Positions 30,113 through 39,142 of a stretch of 64,000 nucleotides of DNA are shown here, one piece after another. Made by a program: the position numbers and the translations under genes. The first letter of the stretch is position 1. Each line of letters opens with the position of its first letter. The DNA is from Anaerolineae bacterium (GTDB taxonomy: Bacteria; Chloroflexota; Anaerolineae; Aggregatilineales; Phototrophicaceae), in NCBI GenBank assembly GCA_022841825.1, contig JALHQT010000001.1, positions 186,001-250,000 on the forward strand, given 5' to 3'. The notes under the pieces were generated by a model. It did no database searches. It was not told the origin of the DNA and was given only the letters and a program-made list of their open reading frames with translations.

Positions 30113-31461
30113 CTGTCCGGTCTCCGCCGCGTTGAGGGACGGCGTGTACCGGGTCTTGATGATCCACCGCTAGGCTTGCCGCCCGAAGGACGGCGCGTTT
30201 GGCGGCTGACGCCTGGTCGCTGGGCACCAGGGCCCGGTCTGCGAGCGGGGCGGTCACTCGACGGTGCATCGTCGTCACGACCTGGGCGACGAGCAGGGCG
30301 GTCAGACGTGGGTGCCTGGTCGCGCGGGGCAAAGGGGCGGCGCGGACGGTCACTCGACGGCGCATCGTCGTCACGACGTGGGCGACGAGCAGGGCGGTCG
30401 GTCGAGGGTGCCTGGTCGCGGGCGGCATAGGGGCGACGTGGGCGGTCACTCGACGGCGCATCGTCGTTCCGAAGTGGACGACGAGCAGGGCGGTCAGACG
30501 TGGGTGCCTGGTCGCGGGCGGCATAGGAGCGGCGTGGGCGGTCACTCGACGGTGCAGCGCCTTCTCGCCGCGGACGATCTTCGTAGTCAGGACGTGCTTC
30601 TCGCGCGGTGCGCCGCTGGCGGTCGGAGCGGACATCGTCGTCTCGCCCAGCGCCGCGTGGGGCAATCTCTTCGCTGTCGTCCGTGCGAGTGGGGCGGCGT
30701 GCTGCTGGCGAGCGGCGCATGCGGATCGCCTTGAGTTCAGGCGCGGCTGTGGTAAGTTTCTCGATGTCTTCGGGTTCCAGGACGCGAAATTCGCCGGGTC
30801 TGAGCTTGCCGAGTTCCAGCTTGCCAATGGCGACGCGCGTCAACCGGATCACCGGATGACCCAAGATCGAGGCGACGCGGCGGATCTGGCGTTTTTTGCC
30901 TTCGGTCATCACGATGTGCAGGACAGTTTCTTTGGGGTCGCCTTTGCTGACGCGGACGAAACAGGGTGCCGTCTTGCCTTCTTCCAGGAATACACCGTTT
31001 TCCCATCGCTTGATGATGTCGGCATTGGGCAGCCCTTCGACGACCGCGCGATAGGTCTTGGTGTGTTTGTAGCGCGGATGACTGAGCTTCTGCGCCATCT
31101 CACCATCGTTGGTCAGCACGACCAGTCCATCGCTGTCCGCGTCGAGCCGACCAATGGAAAAGAGATGTCCTTTGTATGGGACGAAGTCGTACACCGTTTT
31201 GCGGTCATCGTCGTGGCGCTCGGTTTTGGAGGCGAGAACATTGCGCGGTTTGTAGATGGCGTAATAGATCCGCGCCTGCATCGCGCGGCTGTTGAGCTTG
31301 ACGCCGTCAACTTCGACGACATCAACCGCCAGATCCGCACCATCCCCGAGGGTAGCGAGCTTGCCATTGACGCGGACGCGCCCGGCTTTGATCATGTCCT
31401 CAGCGCCTCGGCGGGAGCTGATGCCCGCCATCGACATGAGTTTTTGCAAACGTTCTTTCAT
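30109..31461 (-). CDS. rluB: rRNA pseudouridine synthase (RsuA/RluB family) with repetitive basic tail
   Basis: 450 residues. Residues 1-60 are an S4 domain (LQKLMSMAGISSRRGAEDMI); residues 60-245 are the catalytic domain with the nucleophilic Asp in SIGRLDADSDGLVVLTNDG and KKRQIRRVASILGHPVIRL. From about 255 to 450 the protein is low-complexity and very rich in Arg, Asp, Pro and Ala, with a unit of roughly 31 residues (SDRPRRPYAARDQAP and SDRPARRPRRDDDAP) repeated about three to four times. The tail is likely disordered and RNA-binding. RluB versus RsuA or RluE specificity cannot be told. Confidence 0.88.
   Translation of the reverse strand: MKERLQKLMSMAGISSRRGAEDMIKAGRVRVNGKLATLGDGADLAVDVVEVDGVKLNSRAMQARIYYAIYKPRNVLASKTERHDDDRKTVYDFVPYKGHLFSIGRLDADSDGLVVLTNDGEMAQKLSHPRYKHTKTYRAVVEGLPNADIIKRWENGVFLEEGKTAPCFVRVSKGDPKETVLHIVMTEGKKRQIRRVASILGHPVIRLTRVAIGKLELGKLRPGEFRVLEPEDIEKLTTAAPELKAIRMRRSPAARRPTRTDDSEEIAPRGAGRDDDVRSDRQRRTAREARPDYEDRPRREGAAPSSDRPRRSYAARDQAPTSDRPARRPLRNDDAPSSDRPRRPYAARDQAPSTDRPARRPRRDDDAPSSDRPRRPFAPRDQAPTSDRPARRPGRDDDAPSSDRPARRPGPGAQRPGVSRQTRRPSGGKPSGGSSRPGTRRPSTRRRPDR
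30235..30560 (-). repeat. Imperfect tandem repeats in the rluB tail
   Basis: About four units of roughly 93 bp, coding for SDRPxRRPxxRDQAPxSDRPARRP-type residues. Units differ at many bases but keep the frame. They are coding repeats, not CRISPR. Confidence 0.75.
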
Positions 31462-31464
31462 GGC

Positions 31465-32370
31465 TTACTGGCTTTCTTTATTTGGCTCGACGAGCTTCAT
31501 GCCCGCCATCGCCTCGTAAACGCCGATCACGGCGCTGTTGTCGAGTTCGCGCATGCCCATCTGAAGCATGGCAGTGAAAAGCTGCTGAACAATGGCGGTC
31601 ATCGGCAGCGGAATACCATAGGTTTTGGCGGTATCGAGGACAATCCCCAGGTCTTTGTGCTGCATATATGCCTTGAAACCGGGGTTGCGATTGCCGGCGA
31701 AGAGGCGCGGCGGCTTCACATCGAGTGTCCACATCTGTGCTGCGCCGCCCTTGATTGCTTCGACGACCCGTGTCGGATCGACCCCCGCCTGCTGCGCGGT
31801 CGTCAATGCTTCCGCCAATGCCACCATCTGCGCCGCGCAGATGATCTGGTTACAGGCTTTGGCGATCTGTCCCGCGCCACTGTCGCCGACCAGGACGCTC
31901 TTTTTGCCCATCGCGCCAAACAGCGGCAGCACGCGATTGTAGGCGGCTTCGTCGCCCCCGACCATGATCGTCAGTGTGCCGTCCCGCGCCCCAATGTCGC
32001 CGCCGCTGACCGGGGCATCGAGCGCGGCAACGCCGACTCCTGCAAGCTTCGCGGCGATGATGCGCGCGAATTCGGGCTTGATGGTGCTGTTGTCGATGTA
32101 GACCAGCCCCGGGTGAGCACCCTCGATGACGCCATCTTTGCCCAGCACAACCGCTTCTACATCTGGCGTGTCCGGAAGATTGGTGAAGACGAATTCCACC
32201 TGCGCCGCGACCTCGCGCGGGCTGTTGGCGCGGGCAGCACCCGCATGAACGAACTCATCCACGATCGCCTGGCTGCGATTGTGGACGACCAGCTCGTGCC
32301 CTGCTTTCATGAGGTTGCGGGCGATGCTCGCCCCCATGATTCCTAAGCCAATGTAGCCGATCTTTGCCAT
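31465..32370 (-). CDS. garR: 3-hydroxyisobutyrate dehydrogenase family / tartronate semialdehyde reductase
   Basis: 301 residues from ATG 32370 with AAGGAC upstream. Rossmann motif IGYIGLGIMGASIARNL at the start, substrate-binding DAPVSGGDIGARDGTLTIMV, and the catalytic lysine in GAGQIAKACNQII. NAD(P)-dependent oxidation or reduction of a beta-hydroxyacid. The precise substrate (hydroxyisobutyrate or tartronate semialdehyde) is open. Three nt before the rluB start. Confidence 0.88.
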   Translation of the reverse strand: MAKIGYIGLGIMGASIARNLMKAGHELVVHNRSQAIVDEFVHAGAARANSPREVAAQVEFVFTNLPDTPDVEAVVLGKDGVIEGAHPGLVYIDNSTIKPEFARIIAAKLAGVGVAALDAPVSGGDIGARDGTLTIMVGGDEAAYNRVLPLFGAMGKKSVLVGDSGAGQIAKACNQIICAAQMVALAEALTTAQQAGVDPTRVVEAIKGGAAQMWTLDVKPPRLFAGNRNPGFKAYMQHKDLGIVLDTAKTYGIPLPMTAIVQQLFTAMLQMGMRELDNSAVIGVYEAMAGMKLVEPNKESQ

Positions 32371-32378
32371 GATGTTTG

Positions 32379-34007
32379 TCAGTCCTTTTTTGTCACGCGG
32401 AATTGCAGCGGCATCCCGACCATCAGGCGTGTCTGCGCCTGGAGCGTCGGGATTGCCACCATGAAGAGCGTCAGGATAGGGAGCAGGGGGAAGCTGAGGA
32501 GCGTCAGGACGGCTTCGCCCAGGGTCTGCCTGCTCGGACGGGGCGGTCTGGCGATGACATCCTGATACCAGAACACGACACCGAGAATCGACACGAGGAG
32601 GAAGGAGATTTGCAGCAGCGCAAAGGTTGGGTTGCCAAAACCTTCGCCGACCATTTGCCCCAGCAGCGGCGGGTGTGCGAGATACGGGAGCTGTGAGCCA
32701 ACCGTCAGGATGATCCAACCCGCGCCTGCCAGCAGAATGTCGTGAGCAATGCGGAAGAGCAGTCGAAAGGCGGGGAGAAATTGCATCTCCGGATGTTCAA
32801 GCATTTTGGCGAGCATGTAGCCGACTTCTTTGCTACCCCAGGCATGGCGCAGGGTCTGCGAGTAGCGCGCTTTAACTGCCGCCCACAATGTCTTGCCGGT
32901 GGCTGCCTGCGCCAGGAACGGGAGAAACATCCGCTCCAGCTTCACTTTGCCATCGCGGGCGAAGTACGCTTTGATGAACATATGCCACTCGTCGGCGATG
33001 ACATCTGAGTCCCAGTAACCCGCGTTGTCGAGCAGGCGCAAGCTCAACGCATACGAGGACATCGGCATGGGCGTCCACCAGCTCGCGGCGAGGTATGCCA
33101 GTTCAAAGGCACCGGAGTATGCGTTGACGAGGCGCAGGAGTGGATTGATCTGCCAGATGTTGCCGTGATAGCGGATCGGCGCTTGCCAGATGCGCAGGTG
33201 GCGGTTCGGGTTGGTGGCGAATAGACACGTCAGCGCATGGAAGTGGTTGGGATGCCAGAGTGTGTCCGCATCCATCGTCGTGACGAGGATGTGGTCAATA
33301 TCGTAGCCACGCTCATCGACCAATCGACGCTTGACCCAGCGCGTTGCCCAAGCCTCGTTCGCCGATTTACACTGCATTTCTCCTGGCAAACCGCGCGGAT
33401 GGATCGTGTAGTAGAAGTTCTCGAACTGGCGCGCGTATTCGTGCTGAAGCTGGTCAGCCTTCTCTGCGCCGCCGTCTTCCGCTGCCTCCATTGCCAGGAC
33501 GATGGTCATATTCTTCCGCGCCTGGTGCTGCGCGGCGAGATTGCTGAGGGTACAGCGCAGGACATCGATTGGTTCTTTATAGGCAGGGATGATGACGACA
33601 TGGCGAACGGACTCCCAGGGGAGGACATCGGCAGGGTCATGATCGAGGTAATGCGCGTCCCAGTCCGTGTTATTCCATTTGCGGATGTTGCGCAAGCCGA
33701 TGACATTGGCGATGCCAGCGATCAGAAACCGGATTGCCGAATAGAAGCCAACAAGCGCCGCAATCACCAGCAGGGTTCGCGGCGCGACGAATGACAGGAT
33801 GATACACCCCAACAGGGCGATCCAGGCGAGATAGCCGGGGATGCCATCGAGCACCCGTTCCGGAATGGCAGACGGCGGTGTGCCAGCCCAGATGGACTGC
33901 CCGACGCCGAGCTGCACGTTGTTACGACGACCTCCGCTGGATTGATACGGCACGACCCTATCCGTGAGTGCTAGCAGGACTGGGACAAGGATAGCACACA
34001 CCGCCAC
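32379..34007 (-). CDS. Membrane glycosyltransferase, GT2 / cellulose-synthase-like
   Basis: 542 residues from GTG 34007. Two or three N-terminal helices (about 5-20, 55-110) lead into a GT2 catalytic domain: VVIIPAYKEPIDVLRCT, the DxD-type MDADTL, a later acidic DSDVIADEWHMF and QTLRHAW standing in the place of the QxxRW motif; three or four helices follow. This is the layout of processive polysaccharide synthases. Its place among murF, ddl and plsC suggests a cell-surface glycan or glycolipid; the product is unknown. Confidence 0.8.
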   Translation of the reverse strand: MAVCAILVPVLLALTDRVVPYQSSGGRRNNVQLGVGQSIWAGTPPSAIPERVLDGIPGYLAWIALLGCIILSFVAPRTLLVIAALVGFYSAIRFLIAGIANVIGLRNIRKWNNTDWDAHYLDHDPADVLPWESVRHVVIIPAYKEPIDVLRCTLSNLAAQHQARKNMTIVLAMEAAEDGGAEKADQLQHEYARQFENFYYTIHPRGLPGEMQCKSANEAWATRWVKRRLVDERGYDIDHILVTTMDADTLWHPNHFHALTCLFATNPNRHLRIWQAPIRYHGNIWQINPLLRLVNAYSGAFELAYLAASWWTPMPMSSYALSLRLLDNAGYWDSDVIADEWHMFIKAYFARDGKVKLERMFLPFLAQAATGKTLWAAVKARYSQTLRHAWGSKEVGYMLAKMLEHPEMQFLPAFRLLFRIAHDILLAGAGWIILTVGSQLPYLAHPPLLGQMVGEGFGNPTFALLQISFLLVSILGVVFWYQDVIARPPRPSRQTLGEAVLTLLSFPLLPILTLFMVAIPTLQAQTRLMVGMPLQFRVTKKD

Positions 34008-34024
34008 TCATGGACGAGGTGGAT

Positions 34025-35227
34025 CTAATCGCCGCCTTGGCGGCTTTTGCCTTTGGTACCTTTCAGCCCTCGCTGTGCGGTGAGCGCGACCAGGCTGGTC
34101 TTATAGTTGTACGAGCTGCGTCGCTTTTCCGCGTGCGCGTCCTGCGCCAGTGCGACCAGCTTCTGCACGACCTCGCGCGCGGGCATACCCATTTCCTGCC
34201 ACAGGTAAAAGGCGAGAGACCCCGGAAGGGTGTTGATTTCGTTCAGGTAGATCTCATCGCCCTTGACGAGGAAATCGATCCTCGCGGTGCCGCGTCCATC
34301 GACTGCCTGGAATGCGCGGATGGCGATTTCCTGGATCTGCGCGGTGACCTGAGGCGGCAGTGGAGCAGGAATGAGTCGTTCAGCGCTCTTCATGCCGTCG
34401 CTGCCCCGGAGGTATTTCTCCTCGAAGCTCAAAAACTGCTCCCACGAGATCGGCTGTTCCAGGACGGAAGCTGTGATGTCCTGGGCATTGCCCATCAGCG
34501 CACAGTTGATTTCGATGCAATCCGTCAATGCCTGTTCGACCAGAATGCGCCGGTCGAAATTGGCGGCGATGTCGATGGCGAGTCGTAGGCTATCGGCGTC
34601 CTGCACGCGTGTGATTCCGATGCTTGATCCCAGAGTCGCTGGTTTGACGAAGACGGGATATTTGAGTACAGCCGTGATGTGCTCAATAACTTTGGTCGTT
34701 GACTGAGTCCATTCGGCTCTTGTGAAGGAGACTGCATCGAGGACGGGGATGCCATGCTGGCGAAGCAGGACTTTTGCCATCTCTTTGTCATTAGCAAGCG
34801 CGCTGGCGAGCACACCGCAGCCGACATAGGGGATGTCTGCCAGCTCAAGCAGCCCCTGAAGTGTGCCATCTTCGCCGTGCGTGCCATGCAGCGCAGGGAA
34901 CACGACATCCAGACGCTTGATCCTGCTCTTGGCGAACAAACCGGATGCAAGCGGGTTGATGATGATGCCATGATGATTGGTATTGGGCGACAGAATGATT
35001 TCTTCGACGCCTTCGCGCACGCGCACGTCAGACTCGAAGCTCTTGATATCCAGGAGGGGCGCGCCGCTGAACCACTTGCCGTCGCGGTCAATGTAGATGG
35101 GGACAATTTCGTAACGTTCGGGATCAAGCGCGCGCATGATCTGCTGACCCGTGACAATCGACACATCATGTTCGACACTGCGTCCGCCGAAAATGACGCC
35201 GATGGTTGTCATTCGCTTTGATGACAT
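34025..35227 (-). CDS. ddl: D-alanine--D-alanine ligase
   Basis: 400 residues from ATG 35227 (an ATG at 35212 is also possible). Begins IGVIFGGRSVEHDVSIVTG, followed by LHGTHGEDGTLQGLLE, FVKPATLGSSIGITRV, TARIDFLVKGDEIYLNEINTLPGS. It has an ATP-grasp fold and supplies D-Ala-D-Ala to MurF, encoded four genes upstream. The last 30 residues (KRRSSYNYKTSLVALTAQRG) form a basic tail longer than usual. Confidence 0.94.
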   Translation of the reverse strand: MSSKRMTTIGVIFGGRSVEHDVSIVTGQQIMRALDPERYEIVPIYIDRDGKWFSGAPLLDIKSFESDVRVREGVEEIILSPNTNHHGIIINPLASGLFAKSRIKRLDVVFPALHGTHGEDGTLQGLLELADIPYVGCGVLASALANDKEMAKVLLRQHGIPVLDAVSFTRAEWTQSTTKVIEHITAVLKYPVFVKPATLGSSIGITRVQDADSLRLAIDIAANFDRRILVEQALTDCIEINCALMGNAQDITASVLEQPISWEQFLSFEEKYLRGSDGMKSAERLIPAPLPPQVTAQIQEIAIRAFQAVDGRGTARIDFLVKGDEIYLNEINTLPGSLAFYLWQEMGMPAREVVQKLVALAQDAHAEKRRSSYNYKTSLVALTAQRGLKGTKGKSRQGGD

Positions 35228-35247
35228 CAGGAATAAGATCTCCTCGG

Positions 35248-36060
35248 TTAGCTGCTTTGCGCTGCCGCCCCGATGCCTTCCTCCATTCGCTTGACGAGCC
35301 GCGTGATGCGTGGGTCGGCATCTTTGCCAACCAGGTGCAGATAGCGGCGATAACTCGTCAGCGCGTCCTGAAGATGCCCAATATGCAGTGAAGTCGCCCC
35401 CAAGCCCGCATACGCTTCTGCATATTCAGGTTCCAGGACGATTGCCTGACGGTAATCGGCGAGCGCGCGCACATAGTCGCTGTGATAATAATAGTTGGTT
35501 GCGCGCTCGAAATAAATGGCAGGGTCGCCTGGCGCGAGGTTGATTGCATACGTCAGATCGGCGATGGCGCGCGGGTACTCACCAATCATGGAGTAAGTTT
35601 GCGCGCGATAGTAGTAGCTGAGGACATCGTGCAGGTCGAGGAGCAGCGCCTGGTCGAAGTCGTGGATCGCGAGTTCTACCGCGCTGTTCAGGGAGTGCGC
35701 TAACCCGCGCTGCTGGTAGTACTGCGCGAAGAGCGGGTTGAGCGCAATCGCGCGGTCATAGTCCATAACGGCGCGGTCGAAATCGGTCAGTGCCGTGTAA
35801 CTTACACCGCGTCGGAAGAGCGCCCCGTCGTGCAGGGCGTCGAGCGCCAAAGCGCGGTCGTAATCTGCAATCGCCTCGATGTGCCGCGCAGCTGCAGCAA
35901 GCATACACCCCCGGCGGTAGTACGCTGGTGCGTCATCCGGGTAGAGTTCGAGCGCTGTAGTGTAGTCGGTGATTGCCTGGTCGATTTCACCCATATTGGC
36001 ATATGCTGCCGCTCGCTGGACAAAATAGCCGGCTAAATCGACTTCAAATTGTGTAAACAT
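35248..36060 (-). CDS. Tetratricopeptide-repeat protein
   Basis: 270 residues, made up of seven TPR units of 34 residues across nearly the whole chain (for example AITDYTTALELYPDDAPAYY, AIADYDRALALDALHDGALF and ALADYRQAIVLEPEYAEAYA). No signal peptide and no other domain. A cytoplasmic scaffold inside the envelope operon; its partner is unknown. Confidence 0.9.
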   Translation of the reverse strand: MFTQFEVDLAGYFVQRAAAYANMGEIDQAITDYTTALELYPDDAPAYYRRGCMLAAAARHIEAIADYDRALALDALHDGALFRRGVSYTALTDFDRAVMDYDRAIALNPLFAQYYQQRGLAHSLNSAVELAIHDFDQALLLDLHDVLSYYYRAQTYSMIGEYPRAIADLTYAINLAPGDPAIYFERATNYYYHSDYVRALADYRQAIVLEPEYAEAYAGLGATSLHIGHLQDALTSYRRYLHLVGKDADPRITRLVKRMEEGIGAAAQSS

Positions 36061-36145
36061 TTCACTTACTTAAGTTGGTGATGGATTTGTCCGATCAATT
36101 CGACCTAGTGTGACGTACAGACCTTTCGCCCGACTAAAAGATGCG

Positions 36146-36649
36146 CTAATTGCGAGTCACAACGCTGATGACAAAGACCACGAAGAGCATGGCGCTGCTG
36201 ATGAACCGTACCGCGTAACCGATGGCGAATAAGCGTGCCGCCTCCTTGCCCGCGATGACCGCCGTATCGACATTCTGTCGTTGGATGAAATCCACGACAA
36301 GCGCTCCTGCCACCGCTCCGAGGAGTGTCCCGATCAGCGGAATAGGGATGATGAACGTTCCAACCATCCCCCCGATGATCGATCCGATGGAGGCTGCACA
36401 GGTTAAGCCGCCAGCGCGAACGCCAAAGAAGGGTAGCCAGAAGTCGGAAAGCTGGCTGACCACCATGATGATGGTCATGACGACGAATGCCGGGGGTGTG
36501 ATGCGTTGAAAGTTGTCTATCAAGCCCGCTGCCAACGCGATCAGCCAGACGACCAGTGACCCTGGCAGGACCGGGATGAGCGACAAGAAGACGCCAATGA
36601 TCATCAGGATAAACGTAATCGGGACAAAGAGATCGACAGGAAGTGTCAT
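36146..36649 (-). CDS. DUF456 family membrane protein
   Basis: 167 residues with five hydrophobic segments. Typical DUF456 features: ILMIIGVFLSLIPVLPGSLV near the start and the Gly-rich GSIIGGMVGTFIIPIPLIGT followed by LLGAVAGALVVDF. Function unknown. It follows murF by 11 nt. Confidence 0.8.
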   Translation of the reverse strand: MTLPVDLFVPITFILMIIGVFLSLIPVLPGSLVVWLIALAAGLIDNFQRITPPAFVVMTIIMVVSQLSDFWLPFFGVRAGGLTCAASIGSIIGGMVGTFIIPIPLIGTLLGAVAGALVVDFIQRQNVDTAVIAGKEAARLFAIGYAVRFISSAMLFVVFVISVVTRN

Positions 36650-36660
36650 CGGGTGCCTCG

Positions 36661-38313
36661 TCAGGACGAATAGGTATCTGGGAGGTCGTTAAGGAATAAT
36701 ACGACATCCCCTGGCTCCAGGTTGCGCTGATACCAGTCCATGCCTTCGCGCACCGTCTCGACGACCTGGATCTTTTCGGCTGGAAAGCTCGCGCTGCGCA
36801 GACCCTCCAGGATAGGCGCGGTCTTTGCAGCGCCGACCAGGATGACATTGGTGGCGTGCTGTGCGGCGATTTCGCCGAGTTTGCGGTTTTCCTGCGCTTC
36901 CAGGGGTCCTAGTTCGACCATGCCCGGGGTGATGAGGAGTCGGCGTTTGGCGGGATGCATTGATAAGACGCGCAGTGCATGGACTATGCCGACCGGATTG
37001 GCACTGTAGGCGTCGTTCAGAATGGTCACGCCGCGCGCGTCAGTGGTTCGGGCAAGACGGCTTTCTGCGGGTTGGAGTGTGCGGACGCGGCGCGCGATGT
37101 CGTTCAGCGGTATGCCTTCGTGAACGCCAATCGCGGTCGCCAGCAGGATATTGGTGACGTTGTGCAAACCCAGGAGCGGTGTCTCGAAGCGCGCAGCCTG
37201 ACCCAACTCGATGTCGTGGACGGTGAAGCGAAGCCCATCCAACTGCTCGTCAATCTCCGAGGCAATGAAGCGCGGCGGGTTTGGCGGCAGATCCTGCGGG
37301 TCGAGCTGACGACTTACGGCGATGCGCGTCGCGGGGTAGCCGCGTTCAACCATCTCCCGTACATAGGGGTTATCCCAGTTGAAGATTCCGACCCCATCAG
37401 GTGGCAGCGCCTTGATGATTTCGTATTTGGCGATGGCGATGTTTTCGAGCGTGCCGAACCGTTCAAGGTGCTGTGGCCCCACTTCGACCACGATGCTGAT
37501 CGTGGGGTGGGTGAGATCGCAGATCGCCTGAATTTCTCCAGGGATGTAAGCCCCCATTTCGCATACGAAGTAATCGACACTGTAGTCATTGACGAGGTCG
37601 TTGTTGATGGCGATGCAGACCCCCATCATGGTGTTGTAGCTCTTGGGCGTCGGATAAGCCTTGTAACGCCCATTGAGGATGTGGGCGAGGTACGACTTGG
37701 TACTGGTTTTCCCGTAACTGCCCGTGATGCCTATCACGACTGGGTTGACTTCTTGCAGCACTCGGCGCGCCCGCGCCACAAAGCGCGCACGGAGCGCGCC
37801 TTCGACCGGAACCATCAGGAGATTCCCCAGCGTGAGCAGCAGGGGAGACGCGATGAAGATCAGCAGACCCAGTAATGCCATCAGGATGAACGGCAGCTCA
37901 ATGAATCCGCCAACTTCGATGCTGCCGACCAGGAAACCAGCAGCGAGGGTCAGCAGTGTAACGACTATGAAGGTGGTCGTAAGCAGGCGTCTTGCGCGTG
38001 CGGTCGGTCGGAACTGCTTCTTGATCTCGCCCTCGTTCGGCGGGTACACGGCGGAGATCGCTCCAATCGCGCCGACGATGAACGGAAAGATGCCATCGCT
38101 GGCTTCCGTAAGCAGCAGGGTGATCCCTGCCGAAATGAGGAAGGCGATCAGCGGGCGCCCTGGCACCCAGCGCTCGCGTCGGCTGGTGATCCATCGCAGA
38201 TAGCGCAGGCTCATGTACTCTTCGATCTGGTAAAAGCGTGCCTGGCGGTAAATCCGCAGACATGCGCCCGCCCACCAGATGAGCGCGATGATGAGAAGAA
38301 ATAAGTCGATCAT
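36661..38313 (-). CDS. murF: MurF-type UDP-MurNAc-tripeptide--D-Ala-D-Ala ligase with membrane domain
   Basis: 550 residues from ATG 38313. The first 180 residues carry about five membrane helices (MIDLFLLIIALIWWAG, FIELPFILMALLGLLIFI), absent from E. coli MurF. The ligase follows: ATP loop GITGSYGKTSTKSYL, IAINNDL, then EMGAYIPGEIQAIC, NWDNPYVREM and the C-terminal ILNDAYSANPVGIVHAL. Adds D-Ala-D-Ala to the peptidoglycan precursor. The membrane anchor would place this step at the membrane, near the lipid-linked stages. Confidence 0.9.
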   Translation of the reverse strand: MIDLFLLIIALIWWAGACLRIYRQARFYQIEEYMSLRYLRWITSRRERWVPGRPLIAFLISAGITLLLTEASDGIFPFIVGAIGAISAVYPPNEGEIKKQFRPTARARRLLTTTFIVVTLLTLAAGFLVGSIEVGGFIELPFILMALLGLLIFIASPLLLTLGNLLMVPVEGALRARFVARARRVLQEVNPVVIGITGSYGKTSTKSYLAHILNGRYKAYPTPKSYNTMMGVCIAINNDLVNDYSVDYFVCEMGAYIPGEIQAICDLTHPTISIVVEVGPQHLERFGTLENIAIAKYEIIKALPPDGVGIFNWDNPYVREMVERGYPATRIAVSRQLDPQDLPPNPPRFIASEIDEQLDGLRFTVHDIELGQAARFETPLLGLHNVTNILLATAIGVHEGIPLNDIARRVRTLQPAESRLARTTDARGVTILNDAYSANPVGIVHALRVLSMHPAKRRLLITPGMVELGPLEAQENRKLGEIAAQHATNVILVGAAKTAPILEGLRSASFPAEKIQVVETVREGMDWYQRNLEPGDVVLFLNDLPDTYSS

Positions 38314-38332
38314 CGTGGATTGTGTTTCCGGT

Positions 38333-39142
38333 CTATCCCGTCGTGGGGTGCTTGTAGAAATAGACGAGCGTGGCGACGACATCCGGCAGTCGATCGAGAT
38401 AGCTGTAATGCCCGGCGTCATCATAGACGACAATACCGGCGTTTGGGATGGCTGCCAGCAGTTTTTGCCCTTGCCAGAGGGGTGTATCCTGGTCTTTTGC
38501 GCCCCAGATGAGCAGGGTCGGTGCAGTGACCTGCGCAGCAAGTGACAGCAGACTCTCGTTGACGATCTTGACGAACGACTCGCGGAGCACGCCCGCGTTC
38601 TTGTAGTCTGGCGAAGCGTAACGCGCAATGTACCATTCGCGGAGCGTGTTGGAGATCGTCGTCAACCCAACTGCCTTCAAGCCGTCACGCATCCCCTTGT
38701 AGAGGGTGGTGCGTAGCTGGACAACCGGGTCTATTCGTGGGGGCACGCCCGCGCTGTTCGCCAGGACGATGCTTGCGACGCGATCAGGATGCCTTGCGCC
38801 GAGGATTATCGCGAGTCTGCCGCCGAACGAATGCCCGAAAAGGTGCGCCTTCGGAATTTCGAGCGTGTCGAGCAAGCGAATGACATGATCCGCGTATTCG
38901 TGGACGGACCATGCTGTTGGCGGAGGCGTGCTTTCGCCGAAGCCAGGCAGATCCGGGGCGATGATGCGAAATCCGCTCGCTGCTAGTCGCTTACCGAGCG
39001 GCATCATCAGCTCCGCAGACGCACCCCAGCCATGCAGCGCAATCACGGGCGTTTGGGTGCTCCCCATGTCTCCGAACACGGCATAGGCACAGTCCAAGCC
39101 GCTCACGGTGTGATGAACCCGCGTCAAGGATTGTGTGGTCAT
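38333..39142 (-). CDS. Alpha/beta-fold hydrolase
   Basis: 269 residues. Oxyanion region ALHGWGASAEL, nucleophile elbow GHSFGG (about Ser105), acid in LLIWGAKDQDTPL and His in YDDAGHYSYLD: a complete triad. No signal peptide. Substrate unknown (ester, lactone or similar). It overlaps the murA-like stop in ATGA. Confidence 0.87.
   Translation of the reverse strand: MTTQSLTRVHHTVSGLDCAYAVFGDMGSTQTPVIALHGWGASAELMMPLGKRLAASGFRIIAPDLPGFGESTPPPTAWSVHEYADHVIRLLDTLEIPKAHLFGHSFGGRLAIILGARHPDRVASIVLANSAGVPPRIDPVVQLRTTLYKGMRDGLKAVGLTTISNTLREWYIARYASPDYKNAGVLRESFVKIVNESLLSLAAQVTAPTLLIWGAKDQDTPLWQGQKLLAAIPNAGIVVYDDAGHYSYLDRLPDVVATLVYFYKHPTTG

Noticed and set aside
30235-30560. Possible CRISPR-like array
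   Set aside because: The repeats are imperfect, contiguous and in frame; they encode the tail of the pseudouridine synthase.
30199-32346. A 715-codon open frame on the plus strand
   Set aside because: It is antisense to the pseudouridine synthase and dehydrogenase genes, has no recognisable domain, and arises from GC-rich codon bias.
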